Source: Saprospirales bacterium
GTDB taxonomy: Bacteria > Bacteroidota > Bacteroidia > Chitinophagales > Saprospiraceae
Reading direction: 5' to 3'
DNA length: 42,555 nt
Assembly: GCA_002698985.1 (NCBI GenBank)
Contig: PAAY01000083.1
Location: forward strand, 1-42,555
The notes beneath the pieces are model-generated. The model had not been told where the DNA came from. It did not search any database and worked only from the letters and a program-made list of their open reading frames with translations. Of this stretch, positions 7,289-15,180 are shown piece after piece. Positions within the stretch are counted from its first letter, which is position 1, and each line of letters opens with the position of its first letter. The position numbers and the translations under genes are program-made.

Positions 7289-10051
7289 CTACGCCCTTCT
7301 CCGAAAAACGATTCCAATCATCAACAGCACCAACAGCCCACCCAAAATCCACCAGTGCACGCAGGTGTGCAGGTTGACCGGTTCTGAATCGCCCACATAC
7401 ACCAGGGCTGCCCAGTAGTAGGGGGATTTCTGGATCGGGGGGATTTCTTCGCTTTCCAACCATTCAAGTTTGGCCTGGTGCAGGGCCATGAACTTTGGCT
7501 GGCCTTCCCTGAGGTGGCCGTACATGTTTTTCAGGATGGTGGCGGTGGCTGCTTCGTTGATGGTCCATTGGGAAGCGACAAGGCCTTTGGCACCTGCCCA
7601 GGTGAAAGCCCGGGAGAGGCTCATGACGCCTTCTCCCTGCACCAGTTCTCCCAGGCCTGTCTGGCAGGCGCTCAGCACCACCAGATCGGCTTGCAGGGGC
7701 AAGGCGTAGATGTCGGGCAGCCAGGCGCTGCGGTCGTAAAATTCGATGCGGGGCATGGCGCCCGTGCTGTCGATGCCGGCGTGGGTGCTCAGGTGCAGCA
7801 CCTTGTAGTTGCCGGCCGAGGCTGCAAAGTTTTCGAAGGTGGCTTCTGCGGCATCGAGGTGCTTCGATTTGCAAAAGAACCTGCCGGGGGCTTCGTCCCG
7901 GCTGTTGAGCAGGGGGCTGAGCTGCCGCTCGCCGTTTTCGAAGACAGGGGCAAGCTGCAGAAGGTTCCCTTTTGCCCGGCCCTTCAGGTTCTGCTGCGTG
8001 TCAAAAACGAAGAGGGAGTAGGAATACATGACGGCATGACTGCGAATCAGAAAAGGGCTGCGCTGCCAGGTGGCATCCGAGGCTTCAGTCAGTAAAACTT
8101 CGAAAGGCAGGAAGGACAGTTGCCCGTCGGGAATGATCAGCAGCGGCAGGGGGGCATCGGTGTGGTTGGTGACCGGCTGCACCAGCCTGCTGTAGAGCTC
8201 AAATGCGTACCGGCAGAACTCGCTCCGGTTCGCCTCCAGCAATGCCCTGTTGGGCAGCCATAGCAGGAGCTTTTGGAGCATTGTTGCTGTATTGCCGGCA
8301 TCAGCAGTGCGCACCCAGATCGGTTTCCCTCTGAAAGAAAAAACCGATATGCCATTGCGGCCGACGAAGTATTCCACGGCAGTTTGCTGCGCGAGCGAGC
8401 CCACGATTTCCCGTATGCGCTGCGGAGAGAGGTCTTCAAATTGCCGCAGGACTTGTTGTAATTCAGGGCGTTTTTCCAGTTCGTCAAGCAGTTGCTGGCG
8501 GCCGACCAGCCAGGTGCTGCGCTGCGGAGCTTCAGGATGCAGGAGCAGCTGTTTTTCGTACCAGGCCAATTGCTGCCGTTTGGCCAGTTCATCCGCTCCC
8601 ACCGTTCCGGAACGGAACCGCTGTTGCAGAATGCCCTCCAGCAGGACCACGGCCTTTGCCTGTTCTGAAAAGTACCAGCCCTGCCAGAAATGGTTTTCTG
8701 CAGAGTCCAGCCGCCACAGTTCGTATGCCGTTTCGATGGCCTTTTCCAGTCGCTGCCGGCTTTTTTGCTGTTGCGACAGTTTGCTGGATTCATATTGAAA
8801 CAGCATGCGCAGGCGCAGGTCCACTTTATCGGCCAGGTGGTGGCAGCGCAAGGCGAGGTGCAGCCAGCTTGAATCGCCGGTGGCCTGGTACTGCCCGGCA
8901 GCAGCGTCGGCCTTGCCTTCAAGGGCTTCCAGCAAGGTGTTTTCTTCGTAAAGCCTGGCGGGGGCAGGCAGGGCTTTTGGGTTTTCTTCGTCAAAATCAG
9001 GCAACAGGCTGGCCAGCGCACGGTTGAAGGCTTTCGTGGCTTCTGCCGGCCGGCCCTCCGTCAGCTGGAGTTGCCCCAGTGCCACCTGGATTTTTCCCAC
9101 GGCACGGTGGCGGGAGGTACCCAGGGCTTCCACTTCCAGCTCCAGCGCCTTTTTCATGGCTTTTTCACCTTCGGAAAACTTTCCGGCCTGAGCCAGGAGC
9201 TTTCCTCGCAGGAGCCATGCGCCGGACAGGTAATCCTTCACAGTAGCCGAGGGGCCAGCCTCATTGAGGAACCGGAAAGCCTGCCGCAGGTACACGGTGG
9301 CGCTGTCGGCTTGCCCTTCGTCGAAAAAAGCCTGGGCCATGGACAGGTGCAGCAAGCCCCGCTTTTCATGGGACAGGTCACGGCACTTCAATCCCCTTCG
9401 GTAAATTTCGATGGCCTTCGGGTAATTGCCCTCGTTCCACCAGGTCAGCCCCAGGTTGTTGTAGACTCCAGCCAGTGCCGCATCTTCCGGTCCGCCGGCA
9501 TGGCTGCCGATGGCCAACTCGTAGAGTGTGCGGGCTTTTTCATTGTCGCCCAGGCGGGTGTAGTGAGCACCCAGCGGCAGGAAGAGGTAATCCAGCGCTT
9601 CGAAGTCTTCCGGTGGGTATTGGCGGTACCACCTGAGGGCCTGCTCGTAAGCCTGAATGGAGGCCACCACATTCCCGAGTTGGAAATAGTGGTAACCACG
9701 GTTGGTCTGAACCCAGAGCATGGCTTCAGCCTCCTGCGCGGTTTGCGGCTGCCGCCAGGCCTGCTCAACTGCCCGGTTCAATATGTCAAGGGCTTTTTCG
9801 GTGTCGTCGAAATTCCATGACTGCCAGTCCCAGCAGGCATAAAGCCAAGCGGCCAGGTCGTCTTTTTGCCGAAGGAAATCAAGATAAGTGCGGTAAGCAT
9901 GGTCGAGGCTATCCCACTGGGCAGCCTCGCCGTAGCTTTCGATTTTTTGTTCCCAAACCCCCTGGCTCCACGTTGCCTGAACCTGTGCCGACACCTCGGG
10001 AGGCGAAAGCAGGAAAAGAAAAAGCGCAAAGATGACTGGACGATGTTTCAT
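7289..10051 (-). CDS. TPR-repeat CHAT-domain (caspase-like) membrane protein, 920 aa
   Basis: A signal peptide (residues 1-22) leads into about 400 residues of tetratricopeptide repeats, a helical linker, and a CHAT domain at about 600-880. The predicted catalytic dyad is visible: His in LHLSTHAG near 755 and Cys in LSACQTG near 794, both in the expected context. A single transmembrane helix (WWILGGLLVLLMIGIVF) and a basic tail close the protein. Topology would place the TPR and CHAT parts in the periplasm, tethered to the inner membrane. CHAT proteins are clan CD peptidases related to caspases and separases; several act in regulated proteolysis or cell death, but the role here is unknown. 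It follows the PKD/barrel gene with a 59-bp gap, so the two may be co-transcribed; a TATCTTAG box at 10082-10089 could give a second promoter. Confidence 0.93.
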   Translation of the reverse strand: MKHRPVIFALFLFLLSPPEVSAQVQATWSQGVWEQKIESYGEAAQWDSLDHAYRTYLDFLRQKDDLAAWLYACWDWQSWNFDDTEKALDILNRAVEQAWRQPQTAQEAEAMLWVQTNRGYHYFQLGNVVASIQAYEQALRWYRQYPPEDFEALDYLFLPLGAHYTRLGDNEKARTLYELAIGSHAGGPEDAALAGVYNNLGLTWWNEGNYPKAIEIYRRGLKCRDLSHEKRGLLHLSMAQAFFDEGQADSATVYLRQAFRFLNEAGPSATVKDYLSGAWLLRGKLLAQAGKFSEGEKAMKKALELEVEALGTSRHRAVGKIQVALGQLQLTEGRPAEATKAFNRALASLLPDFDEENPKALPAPARLYEENTLLEALEGKADAAAGQYQATGDSSWLHLALRCHHLADKVDLRLRMLFQYESSKLSQQQKSRQRLEKAIETAYELWRLDSAENHFWQGWYFSEQAKAVVLLEGILQQRFRSGTVGADELAKRQQLAWYEKQLLLHPEAPQRSTWLVGRQQLLDELEKRPELQQVLRQFEDLSPQRIREIVGSLAQQTAVEYFVGRNGISVFSFRGKPIWVRTADAGNTATMLQKLLLWLPNRALLEANRSEFCRYAFELYSRLVQPVTNHTDAPLPLLIIPDGQLSFLPFEVLLTEASDATWQRSPFLIRSHAVMYSYSLFVFDTQQNLKGRAKGNLLQLAPVFENGERQLSPLLNSRDEAPGRFFCKSKHLDAAEATFENFAASAGNYKVLHLSTHAGIDSTGAMPRIEFYDRSAWLPDIYALPLQADLVVLSACQTGLGELVQGEGVMSLSRAFTWAGAKGLVASQWTINEAATATILKNMYGHLREGQPKFMALHQAKLEWLESEEIPPIQKSPYYWAALVYVGDSEPVNLHTCVHWWILGGLLVLLMIGIVFRRRA

Positions 10052-10110
10052 AAGGGCACGGCTGCAATGGGCAGCACGCCGCTAAGATACGTCCGTGATC
10101 CCGGCAAGTG

Positions 10111-12090
10111 TCAAAACTTCCAATAGACGAAGGCCAGCAGCCAGGGATCAGCACCACTCTCCAGCGGTAGCACGGCCCTCAGCCCACCGGCAGGACCCAC
10201 CCGCACGCTTCCCAGGTGCACGTCGGCAAAGACAGAAGGGCGCCAGTTCCATTCGGTGCCGGTGGTGCTGTTGGTCTGTGGCGGGTAGTCGGTGCTGTAC
10301 TGTGCCAGAAAGGCGCCGGTGGCCAGATCGAAGACCTGCACGGAGCTGTTCAGGGTTTCGTCGGTGGTGGTTTTTCTGCGCTCAAGGTCCAGCTGGCCGC
10401 CGGCACCGATGCTCAGGAAAGCCGATAGGTTGTACCGAAACTGCACCGGCACCAGGGCGTAGCGGCTGACTTGCACCGTTTGCACCAGGTCGGTGTTGGC
10501 CAGGGAGTCAAACCTGGCGTCGATGATGGCGCCGGTGGCATCTTCGATGGGCTGAAACCAGGTGGTGTCGCTGGTGAAGAAGTCCGTGGTGGTGGTTTCG
10601 GTGGTCTGGCCGGCCCAGGCCTCAGCCTGCCAGAAGAGGCGGTACGGTTTGTAGGGTGCCACGGCGAAGCCCACCTGCCAGTGGTCTTCGCCGCTGCTCT
10701 GTGGCAACATGGCCCTGCCGATCATGGGCGTGAGGCTCAGCCCCGGTTTGAAGCGGGTAGGGGCCCGGTTGGTGCGAATGGGCGGGTTGTTGTCGAAGAC
10801 GATGCTGGCCCTGGCGCTGAAATCCCGCTTTTTGATTTTGCGCCCCGGCGTGAGGCGGTATTTGATGAAACCCTGGGTGGAGTCTTTGTCGGCAATGCCG
10901 CTTTGGCGGGTGCCGGGCAGGTAGATGTTGCGGAAGGTGAAAACGATGCGGTCATCGTAAATGGTGGTGTCCAGGCAGCTTTGGATGGTCTCGCCCTCCG
11001 GGCAAAGCGGGCATTGTGGCTGCACGTCGAGGATGCGGAGCTTTTCAGTGCTGAGCCCTCTCGGAATTGTGCAGGTGACCTGAACCCTGCTGGCTGGGCC
11101 CTCTCCCACATTCTGAAAATGAACCTTGTATTCGAGCGCTTTGCTGCGCACCCTACGGAAGCCCATGCGACGTTGCGAAACGGCCATGTAGTTGGGGTCG
11201 TGGCTGGACACGATCTCCAGTTCCAGGTCGTACTGCTCCACGATGCGCTGGTCATCACTGATGTAGAGGCCCGAAATGCTGATGATGGCCTGGGTGTCTT
11301 TCACCATGCTTTCGGTGGCTTGCAGGGAGATGAAGAGGTTGCGGGCCGCTCCCGGTTCCAGGCCGCCGAATTGCCAGGCGTTTACCTGCTTGTATTTGCG
11401 GCTGAGATCGGCCAGCGCCACTTCCGGAAACCTGTCGGGCAGCAGCAAATCGTACAGGTTTTCAGGATCGTCGGCACCTGCCCATCCGCTGGCAGGGGCT
11501 GTTCCCAATGCAGCGAATGGCTCTTCGATTTCTGTCTCGCCAAAATGACTTCGGCTTTCCAAAAATTCAAAATGACTGGCCGGCCAACTCCGCTCATTGA
11601 AAAACAGGTACAGCTTGCCCGACTGGGCTACGGGACTCCGGTTGGCATAGCTGAGTATGCACACGAACTCCTCTCCTGCCCGTGGATTTCGAACGGCCTT
11701 CATGCCAATGGAAGCACTGCCTTCAGGTAGCACATTGTTGAGCGAAGCCACCGCCTCCCGGGGTTCCGGTGCGGGCGTTCGCTTTTTGCGGGAGCGGGGC
11801 GCCTTGCCGTTGTCATATTTGCCGGTGGCCAGGTAATACACCTCGTAGCTTCCTCCCTTCGGGTAAATGTGGGCAGGGCTTTCCTCAAAGCTGAAATCCC
11901 CGTCGCCAAACTCCCAATAGTGGTCGTAAAAGGCCGGAGGTGCTCCTGCTCGTTGGATGAGGGGGGGCAACACGGGCGTGAATTTTACCGCATCTCCGCT
12001 TTGCGAAGCGACGAAATCAGCTTGCCGCTCGGGCAGGTTCTGAGAGAAAAGTAACACCGGAAAAAACAGTATAGTCAGAAGGACACGCAT
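10111..12090 (-). CDS. PKD-domain protein with C-terminal outer-membrane barrel-like region
   Basis: The ATG at 12090 is preferred because it starts directly with a signal peptide (MRVLLTILFFPVLLFSQ); an in-frame ATG at 12126 would add 12 residues. A PKD-like domain (YWEFGDGDFSFEESPAHIY) lies near residues 40-100. A DUF11-like beta-sandwich (HFQNVGEGPASRVQVTCTIP) follows around 320-430. The last 200 residues alternate hydrophobic and polar residues in beta strands and end in a terminal Phe (VYWKF), as in outer-membrane beta-barrels. It is probably anchored in the outer membrane with the PKD and DUF11 parts outside or periplasmic. Function unknown. The adjacent downstream CHAT gene suggests a joint envelope role. 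A TACCTTTC box at 12147-12154 is a weak promoter candidate. Confidence 0.85.
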   Translation of the reverse strand: MRVLLTILFFPVLLFSQNLPERQADFVASQSGDAVKFTPVLPPLIQRAGAPPAFYDHYWEFGDGDFSFEESPAHIYPKGGSYEVYYLATGKYDNGKAPRSRKKRTPAPEPREAVASLNNVLPEGSASIGMKAVRNPRAGEEFVCILSYANRSPVAQSGKLYLFFNERSWPASHFEFLESRSHFGETEIEEPFAALGTAPASGWAGADDPENLYDLLLPDRFPEVALADLSRKYKQVNAWQFGGLEPGAARNLFISLQATESMVKDTQAIISISGLYISDDQRIVEQYDLELEIVSSHDPNYMAVSQRRMGFRRVRSKALEYKVHFQNVGEGPASRVQVTCTIPRGLSTEKLRILDVQPQCPLCPEGETIQSCLDTTIYDDRIVFTFRNIYLPGTRQSGIADKDSTQGFIKYRLTPGRKIKKRDFSARASIVFDNNPPIRTNRAPTRFKPGLSLTPMIGRAMLPQSSGEDHWQVGFAVAPYKPYRLFWQAEAWAGQTTETTTTDFFTSDTTWFQPIEDATGAIIDARFDSLANTDLVQTVQVSRYALVPVQFRYNLSAFLSIGAGGQLDLERRKTTTDETLNSSVQVFDLATGAFLAQYSTDYPPQTNSTTGTEWNWRPSVFADVHLGSVRVGPAGGLRAVLPLESGADPWLLAFVYWKF

Positions 12091-12171
12091 AGCCTGGTGA
12101 ATTGTGAGAGTTGGTAAGCAGTGCATTGATTAACGGGATCTTTTGCGAAAGGTACGTGCTTTTCAGGGCAA

Positions 12172-12209
12172 GAAAAACACCCGGCTTTATCGAAGCCGGG
12201 TGTTTTTGG
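12172..12209 (-). terminator. Rho-independent terminator after lipoprotein A
   Basis: A perfect stem ACACCCGGCTT/AAGCCGGGTGT with a 5-nt loop, flanked by A- and T-runs on both sides, so it could work bidirectionally. It separates lipoprotein A from the PKD/barrel gene. Confidence 0.85.
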
Positions 12210-12237
12210 TAGGAAGCCTGATGGCTGTTCAACAGTT

Positions 12238-12786
12238 TTATTCAATGGTAATCTCGATGGTAACGGGTCCGATTTTGATGGTGATTACAATTCGCAGCGT
12301 TTGACCGGTTGCGTCTTGTTCCTCTTCGACTTGCACATCATAGGTGCCGGCTGGAATGGTGTAGGTTTCACCATTGAACGAAAGCCCGGAGTCGGCGAAG
12401 GCCTGACGCACCAGCTCAGGGTCAACTTCGAAGCTGTTTTTCACGACCACCATGCGGTCGACGAGCAACTGGCGGGAAGCCTCATCGCTCAACTGGCTTT
12501 GGTTGATGGTGGCGGTAAAGTGCAGTGACTCATCGGCAGGATTGATTTTACCGGTAGCGATTATCTCATCTTCGAGACTGACTGAAGATCCGGTGGTGTT
12601 GATGTCGAGTGTGGCAGCAGTAAGGCAAAGGCCAGAGCCAGGAACGCATTTTCCATGTTCAACATCAGCCAGGAGCTGAAACTTGCCAAAAGTTTTAGTG
12701 GGGTTTGATTCCTCCTTTTTGCAGGCGGTGAAACTCAAAGCTGCCAATGCGAGAACGGCGAAGAATGAAAAATGAATCCTTTTCAT
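12238..12786 (-). CDS. Secreted lipoprotein A of a tandem paralogous pair, 182 aa
   Basis: The type II signal peptide ends in the lipobox LSFTAC (Cys at 21) followed by KKE. The mature protein is unrecognised. A block VEHGKCVPGSGLCLT near residue 42 holds two Cys seven residues apart and is conserved almost exactly in the neighbouring paralog at 13022-13582. The C-terminus is a hydrophobic beta-rich stretch (VTIEITIE). Signal, first ten mature residues and the 5' leader are nearly identical in the two genes, showing a tandem duplication. The gene has its own terminator and a promoter of the shared class at 12829-12868, which suggests control by the ECF sigma factor at 14605. Export to the outer membrane is likely; function unknown. 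Confidence 0.88.
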   Translation of the reverse strand: MKRIHFSFFAVLALAALSFTACKKEESNPTKTFGKFQLLADVEHGKCVPGSGLCLTAATLDINTTGSSVSLEDEIIATGKINPADESLHFTATINQSQLSDEASRQLLVDRMVVVKNSFEVDPELVRQAFADSGLSFNGETYTIPAGTYDVQVEEEQDATGQTLRIVITIKIGPVTIEITIE

Positions 12787-12828
12787 GATGTGAAGATTTT
12801 AGTTAGAAGATTGAGTTTGTGATCAAAT

Positions 12829-12868
12829 TCATCCACTCATCTGCACAGGCACTTTTTTCTTACGCCCT
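12829..12868 (-). promoter_or_regulatory. Shared ECF-type promoter, lipoprotein A
   Basis: On the minus strand GAAGGGCGTAAGA (GTAAGA at 12863-12858) is followed after exactly 20 nt by AGTGGATG (12837-12830). The two other lipoprotein genes carry the same two blocks at the same distance. The ATG lies 43 nt further on. Confidence 0.65.
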
Positions 12869-12946
12869 TCGGCAAAATTATTTTGAATTTTTTTTCGGGG
12901 GCGCAACACCGGGTAAGTCGAACATCCGGTTGGGGTAGTAAAAAAA

Positions 12947-12973
12947 CACCCGGCTCCATCGGAGCCAGGTGCC
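12947..12973 (-). terminator. Rho-independent terminator after lipoprotein B
   Basis: On the minus strand CACCTGGCTCC/GGAGCCGGGTG with a 3-nt loop is followed by a run of T residues. One mismatch in the stem. Confidence 0.75.
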
Positions 12974-13021
12974 GGCTTTTGGGGTCTCCCCCTTGCCTGT
13001 CGTAACGGCCTGATCATGGGA

Positions 13022-13582
13022 TTAGAATTCAATGGTGATGCAGATGCTCCATCCGCTGCCGTTGTAGCAAAGTTCGATCGAGACCAGGTTGCCGGCAGCG
13101 TCATGGTTTTCTGTTGCGGATGCATCATAGACACCCCTCTTAATGGTCACTTGTTGTCCGTCGTAAGTAACTCCGGCGTCTTCGTAGGCTTGTTTCACGA
13201 TGGCCTCGGGCAGCGGAATGTCATTTTTGAAGTCGAGAAACCGGCGGCCCAGCAGTTGGTTTTCAGCTTCGGGGCTGAGGCGGCTGGCAGGTATGCTGGC
13301 GTTGAACTGGATTCTGCCGTCGCTGGTCAAATAGGGTTCTGCAAGCATCTCGTCGATGTCGAGCGGGAAGTCAGAGGCGTTGTTGGGGTCCAGTTGCTCC
13401 AGCGTCAGGCAAAGGCCCAACCCAGGTACACATTTACCGTGTTCAACATCGCCCATGAGGAGGAATTTCGTCCAGTTCCGAACGGTAGGTGCGTTGTCTT
13501 TGATGTCTTCTTTTTTGCAGGCGGTGAAACTCAAAGCTGCCAATGCGAGAACGGTGAAGAATGAAAAATGAATCCTTTTCAT
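13022..13582 (-). CDS. Secreted lipoprotein B, paralog of lipoprotein A, 186 aa
   Basis: The signal peptide and lipobox (LSFTAC) are nearly identical to those of the paralog at 12238-12786, as is the motif VEHGKCVPGLGLCLT near residue 51. The middle aligns loosely (in both, QLL or Q-rich segments precede a V/L-x-R hydrophobic strand), and the end is again an ITIE-type strand with an extra Cys pair (ELCYNGSGWSICITIEF). No known domain is recognised. The conserved Cys pair suggests a disulfide formed after export. Its promoter at 13626-13665 matches the shared ECF-type architecture and it ends in its own terminator, so it is probably a monocistronic regulon member. The 5' leader is more than 80 percent identical to that of lipoprotein A by eye. 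Confidence 0.88.
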   Translation of the reverse strand: MKRIHFSFFTVLALAALSFTACKKEDIKDNAPTVRNWTKFLLMGDVEHGKCVPGLGLCLTLEQLDPNNASDFPLDIDEMLAEPYLTSDGRIQFNASIPASRLSPEAENQLLGRRFLDFKNDIPLPEAIVKQAYEDAGVTYDGQQVTIKRGVYDASATENHDAAGNLVSIELCYNGSGWSICITIEF

Positions 13583-13625
13583 GATGTGAAGATTTAGGTT
13601 AGAAAATTCAGTTTGCGATCAAATT

Positions 13626-13665
13626 CAACTACCCATCTTCAAGGCTTTCTCTTTCTTACTCCCTT
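13626..13665 (-). promoter_or_regulatory. Shared ECF-type promoter, lipoprotein B
   Basis: Minus-strand CGAAGGGAGTAAGA (GTAAGA at 13659-13654) precedes GGTAGTTG (13633-13626) by exactly 20 nt. The start codon is 43 nt downstream. Confidence 0.65.
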
Positions 13666-13720
13666 CGGTAAATTTTTTTTGATTTTTTTTTTCGCTGGTG
13701 CAACTTTGGGCGTCTTAAAA

Positions 13721-13757
13721 AGCAGAAAGCCAGGGTTTTAGGCCCTGGCTTTCCAGT
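13721..13757 (-). terminator. Rho-independent terminator after lipoprotein C
   Basis: On the minus strand GAAAGCCAGGG/CCCTGGCTTTC with a 7-nt loop is followed by TGCTTTTT. It lies 20 bp past the stop codon of the gene at 13775. Confidence 0.85.
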
Positions 13758-13774
13758 CAGAAGGTTTTTTGAAA

Positions 13775-14452
13775 TCATTTGCAGGCCCAGCCGTAATAAG
13801 GTTCTATTTTGATTACCGGGCCATTGCAATCTGCATTGTCGTAAGTGTTTTTCACGCCAACAATAGAAAAGGCTTCCACACAGTAGGAATCTCCTCTTAC
13901 GCAATTGGAGTGATCGTACCAGGTGTTTTTTGCTGACCTGTTGTTGCTGGTAGGGTAGCATGGGCCATCAAAACCATTTTTCACCTGCCCGCATTTGGCA
14001 TTTCTGAAGACGCGGTACCGGGTCCCTTCTTTCTCAAAAGTTTCGACGAGGTCGGGCGTCAGGCTTTCTTCAGCCTGAACTGCTACATTGGCAATTTCTT
14101 GTGCGGGCATAAAGATCAGCTCAAATTTCTTTATCCCTAGTCTGACCCCTTCCGCAGTGGTAACTGGCACATCGATGAGGGCCGCATCATTCTGACTGGC
14201 CTGCAAAACTTCGATCACTTCGTTGAGATAGGCCGGATCCACGAATACAATGGCAAACAATGGGTCCACAAATGCAATGAGATCGTTTTGTGCATCGGCA
14301 GGTTCCACAACGAAGGTGTCAGTGCCGGATTCATCGGTATTGTCGGGTATCACCTGCTCCTTCTTACAGGCTGAGCTGAACAACAGGAGAAGAAAAAGTG
14401 CTGCAAACAGGGATTTGGTTGCTGTTCTGAAAATCATGGAATTCTTTGACAT
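13775..14452 (-). CDS. Cysteine-rich secreted lipoprotein C, 225 aa
   Basis: The signal peptide ends in LFSSAC (Cys at about 28) followed by KKE, as in lipoproteins A and B. The mature N-terminal half is acidic and beta-rich. The last 75 residues contain six Cys (KCGQ, GPCYP, SNCV, SYCV, ADCN, ACK), suggesting a disulfide-stabilised exported domain. No family is recognised. It is divergently transcribed from the ECF sigma factor gene across 152 bp and carries the third copy of the shared promoter, making it the most likely direct target of that sigma factor. It could be a toxin-like, adhesive or signalling peptide carrier; the sequence does not decide. Confidence 0.87.
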   Translation of the reverse strand: MSKNSMIFRTATKSLFAALFLLLLFSSACKKEQVIPDNTDESGTDTFVVEPADAQNDLIAFVDPLFAIVFVDPAYLNEVIEVLQASQNDAALIDVPVTTAEGVRLGIKKFELIFMPAQEIANVAVQAEESLTPDLVETFEKEGTRYRVFRNAKCGQVKNGFDGPCYPTSNNRSAKNTWYDHSNCVRGDSYCVEAFSIVGVKNTYDNADCNGPVIKIEPYYGWACK

Positions 14453-14487
14453 GGCTTAAAAATTTGATGGTGAAAAGATCGGGTTGT

Positions 14488-14527
14488 CAACTACCCATGC
14501 CCATTAGCCATGTTGTCTTACCCTTGG
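14488..14527 (-). promoter_or_regulatory. Shared ECF-type promoter, lipoprotein C
   Basis: Minus-strand CCAAGGGTAAGA (GTAAGA at 14521-14516), exactly 20 nt, then GGTAGTTG (14495-14488). It lies in the divergent region with the sigma factor gene. Confidence 0.65.
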
Positions 14528-14554
14528 TAGCATTTTTTTTTCTTCGAAAAACCG

Positions 14555-14588
14555 TTTGGCGCGTTGTGGCCTGTGTGCGTTACATTTG
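14555..14588 (+). promoter_or_regulatory. Housekeeping promoter of the ECF sigma gene
   Basis: TTTG at 14555-14558, a 22-nt spacer and TACATTTG at 14581-14588 fit the Bacteroidota TTG-N17-23-TAnnTTTG consensus. Transcription would start only about 10 nt before the ATG at 14605, which also supports that start. Confidence 0.6.
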
Positions 14589-14604
14589 TCGGAAACCAAT
14601 TTGT

Positions 14605-15180
14605 ATGAACTGGCAAAGCGACGAAACCTACCTGAAAGCTCTTTGCAAAGGGAACTCTCTCGTATTGAGGGAGATTTACACTCGTTTCGCTCCGCAATTG
14701 CGCAGCTGGGTGTTGCGCAACAACGGGGATGACGACGACGCAAAAGACCTGATGCAGGAAGCCCTCATGGCCATCCACGACCGGTATTGCGGAACCGATT
14801 TTCAGTTTACCGGGAACTTCGGGGGCCTTTTGATGGTCATTGCGAAGCGAATGTGGTACGACCAACTGAGCAAAAAAAAGCGCAGCCAAAGCATAAGAAA
14901 AGAGGAACTCTACGGACAATTGGAAGAGGAACCCGAACTGGAAGCGGCCGAAGCTGCCATGCTCGAGAAACAGCGCATGGAGGTGCTTGCCAGGGTCTTT
15001 GAGTTGCTCAGCGAACAATGCAGGCAACTGCTCACCCTTTTTTCCGAAGGGGAGAAAGACCCTGACAAGATCGCTGCGCAATTGGGCATTCCTTCGGCCA
15101 ATGCGGTTTACCAGGCCAAACACCGGTGCCTGGCCCGCTGGAAAAAACTTTTTTATCAACATCACAAGACTGATGCATAA
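14605..15180 (+). CDS. ECF RNA polymerase sigma factor, 191 aa
   Basis: The ATG at 14605 (MNWQSDETYLKAL) is chosen over a TTG at 14446, because the longer frame runs through the divergent promoter region and adds 53 unrelated residues. Region 2 is visible at about 10-85 (LREIYTRFAPQLRSWVLRNN, then DAKDLMQEALMAIHDRY). Region 4, with its helix-turn-helix, lies at about 125-180 (LLSEQCRQLLTLFSEGEKDPDKIAAQLGI, then AVYQAKHRCLARWKKL). It directs RNA polymerase to a small set of envelope-stress or nutrient-responsive promoters. Its stop codon overlaps the start of the next gene by one base (TAATG), so the two are translationally coupled. The divergent lipoprotein gene and two more lipoproteins share a promoter pattern and are its likely regulon. 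Confidence 0.93.
   Translation: MNWQSDETYLKALCKGNSLVLREIYTRFAPQLRSWVLRNNGDDDDAKDLMQEALMAIHDRYCGTDFQFTGNFGGLLMVIAKRMWYDQLSKKKRSQSIRKEELYGQLEEEPELEAAEAAMLEKQRMEVLARVFELLSEQCRQLLTLFSEGEKDPDKIAAQLGIPSANAVYQAKHRCLARWKKLFYQHHKTDA

Noticed and set aside
14446-14604. N-terminal extension of the ECF sigma factor from a TTG
   Set aside because: It would cover the divergent promoters and adds residues with no sigma-factor character; a housekeeping promoter lies just before the ATG at 14605.
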